Shown: positions 62,972-64,000 of the stretch, one piece after another
Layout: the number at the start of each line of letters is the position of its first letter
Numbering within the stretch: the stretch's first letter is position 1
DNA from: an uncultured Clostridia bacterium
Lineage (GTDB): Bacteria > Bacillota > Clostridia > Oscillospirales > Acutalibacteraceae
Length of the DNA stretch: 64,000 bases
Assembly (NCBI GenBank): GCA_947627055.1
Contig: CANQUS010000008.1
Coordinates: 1 to 64,000 of the forward strand
Reading direction: 5' to 3'
Program-made: the position numbers and the translations under genes
Notes under the pieces: model-generated
Database searches by the model: none
Told to the model about the DNA's origin: nothing
The model's input: only the letters and a program-made list of their open reading frames with translations

Positions 62972-64000
62972 ATGATTGCTTATTTTGCACCATTGACAAC
63001 GGCATTTATGCAGGCAGTTGCACACAAACTCATGTATCACCATGATGATCATTGTGTTTTGTTTATCCATGGTCCTGTGTACAAATCAAAAAATTTATTC
63101 TTTTTGAAGGATAAATTAAAGGAAAATGGAATTTTTGATGATGTTATCGCTGAAAGTTTAATATGTGACAGATCAATACCGGAAGGACTTCCGAATGATA
63201 CGGTGGAAAAAAAGATTGTGGATCACTTTGATGCTATATTCGACAGAATAGACTATTCAGTGGACGATTTTTCTGAAATATTTGCACTTAATGACAATCA
63301 CGATGCCGACTTTGCAGTATATTTGAATATCAATAAGATCAGGTATACATGGGTTCAAATAGTAAGAAATGTGACAGTGCGTACTCACCCGGTTCTCAAC
63401 AGAGGATATTTTAATGTATTAGAAAAATATAAAGCGACATCTCCTTTTGCCGAATATGCCGATCCTTGTTTCAGAAGCGATTCTGTTATACCAGCTACTT
63501 TTGCTGATAAAGAATATACAACTTGGGATTGTATTGGAGCGATAAGCAATATTTCTGATGAGGACATGAATAAATTGTATAAGTGCTTTGGACTTGATGA
63601 CTTTAACTGGGACTTCATCAAGGACAAGGTAAGCACATTGATCATACAAAATAGCTATGGCCTGTTAAGCGAGCAATCCTGTCGAGATAGAAACAAAAAG
63701 AAAGCAACTGCCATGTTGGGATATTATGATTATAGTTGGACAGAGATATTTTCCGCAATGGATAAGCTTTCAATTGATTTCTTTGTTCCTGATACTGAAT
63801 GCGTATATCTTAAAGCTCATATTAACGAAAAGTTAAATCAGCAAATGATCACGGATGCTTATGGCAATGATACAATTCTCCTGCCAAATGTGCACTTTCA
63901 GATTTTAGGGAAGTATTTAGCAGAACATAACATTAAATTTACTAATGTGTTGTCAACCTGTTCTACATCTCTTGATGGAGTAACAAAAGCTTTTTTTGAA
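62972..64000 (+). CDS. Probable surface-polysaccharide glycosyltransferase, cut by window edge
   Basis: The gene is open from ATG 62972 (after AGAGGTAATGAAG) to the window edge, 343 residues visible. It starts MIAYFAPLTTAFMQAVAHKL. A region YLKAHINEKL, then LLPNVHFQILGKYL and VLSTCSTSLDGV recalls the sugar-nucleotide-binding half of sialyltransferase or polysialyltransferase-like enzymes (KxH-x-N pattern and Ser-rich end), but no match is certain. It follows the GT2-GT4 gene by 148 bases on the same strand and shares its A+T-rich base use. Function is unknown. Confidence 0.6.
   Translation, partial: MIAYFAPLTTAFMQAVAHKLMYHHDDHCVLFIHGPVYKSKNLFFLKDKLKENGIFDDVIAESLICDRSIPEGLPNDTVEKKIVDHFDAIFDRIDYSVDDFSEIFALNDNHDADFAVYLNINKIRYTWVQIVRNVTVRTHPVLNRGYFNVLEKYKATSPFAEYADPCFRSDSVIPATFADKEYTTWDCIGAISNISDEDMNKLYKCFGLDDFNWDFIKDKVSTLIIQNSYGLLSEQSCRDRNKKKATAMLGYYDYSWTEIFSAMDKLSIDFFVPDTECVYLKAHINEKLNQQMITDAYGNDTILLPNVHFQILGKYLAEHNIKFTNVLSTCSTSLDGVTKAFFE

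Overview
The window looks like chromosome of a gut Clostridia species of the Oscillospiraceae, close to Ruminococcus. The basis is the intact S10-spc-alpha ribosomal protein cluster in Firmicutes order with a KOW-protein gene between map and infA, strong AGGAGG ribosome binding sites, frequent TTG/GTG starts, two-subunit class I fumarase, Na+-pump decarboxylase subunits, and secreted GH13 starch enzymes carrying starch-binding and MucBP-like modules as in starch-degrading ruminococci such as R. bromii. The genus is an inference; no 16S gene is present. I found no tRNA, rRNA, CRISPR array, transposase or phage gene.

Layout. 1-2948 (-): a modular secreted alpha-amylase cut by the left edge. 3408-5519 (-): a hybrid sensor kinase with a periplasmic solute-binding sensor. 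5798-21265 (-): the ribosomal supercluster from rpsJ down to rplQ, including secY, adk, map, infA and rpoA, preceded by a roughly 280-nt leader with an internal terminator. 21751-27333 (-): proS, tcdA, a small unknown protein, a chorismate mutase overlapping a trans-sulfuration enzyme, and a two-gene fumarase. 27542-29389 (+): a zinc-ribbon/TPR-like membrane protein. 29634-31278 (-): a flavoprotein and a pyrB whose product ends in a PyrI-like zinc ribbon. 31507-33787 (+): two CobW-type GTPase genes, the second fused to a DUF1980/TIGR03943-like domain, and a small protein. 34560-38726 (+): a CDP-alditol-type cytidylyltransferase and a large teichoic-acid-type transferase. 39150-41294 (-): an NlpC/P60 cell-wall hydrolase with two WalR-type boxes upstream. 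41651-46797 (+): ddl, murI, a DUF1934 protein, argS, a small membrane protein and tmk. 47099-49878 (+): leuB and the gamma and beta subunits of a Na+-translocating decarboxylase. 49993-53740: eno, two small proteins and adenine deaminase. 54023-57190 (+): a membrane-anchored pullulanase. 57718-64000 (+): a Na/phosphate symporter, a GT2-GT4 fusion glycosyltransferase and an unfinished gene, in an A+T-richer stretch.

Genes that work together: starch breakdown (alpha-amylase and pullulanase, one at each end); translation and secretion (ribosomal cluster, secY, proS, argS, map); envelope building and remodelling (ddl, murI, NlpC/P60, cytidylyltransferase plus polymerase, GT2-GT4); and metal handling (the CobW pair).

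The best leads are: the CobW plus CobW-DUF1980 fusion operon, divergent from pyrB across a near-perfect palindrome; the truncated PyrI-like zinc ribbon fused to PyrB; a four-copy intergenic palindromic repeat family; paired WalR-like boxes; a 14-bp inverted repeat bracketing the divergent ade/pullulanase promoters; and an attenuator-like terminator in the S10 leader.
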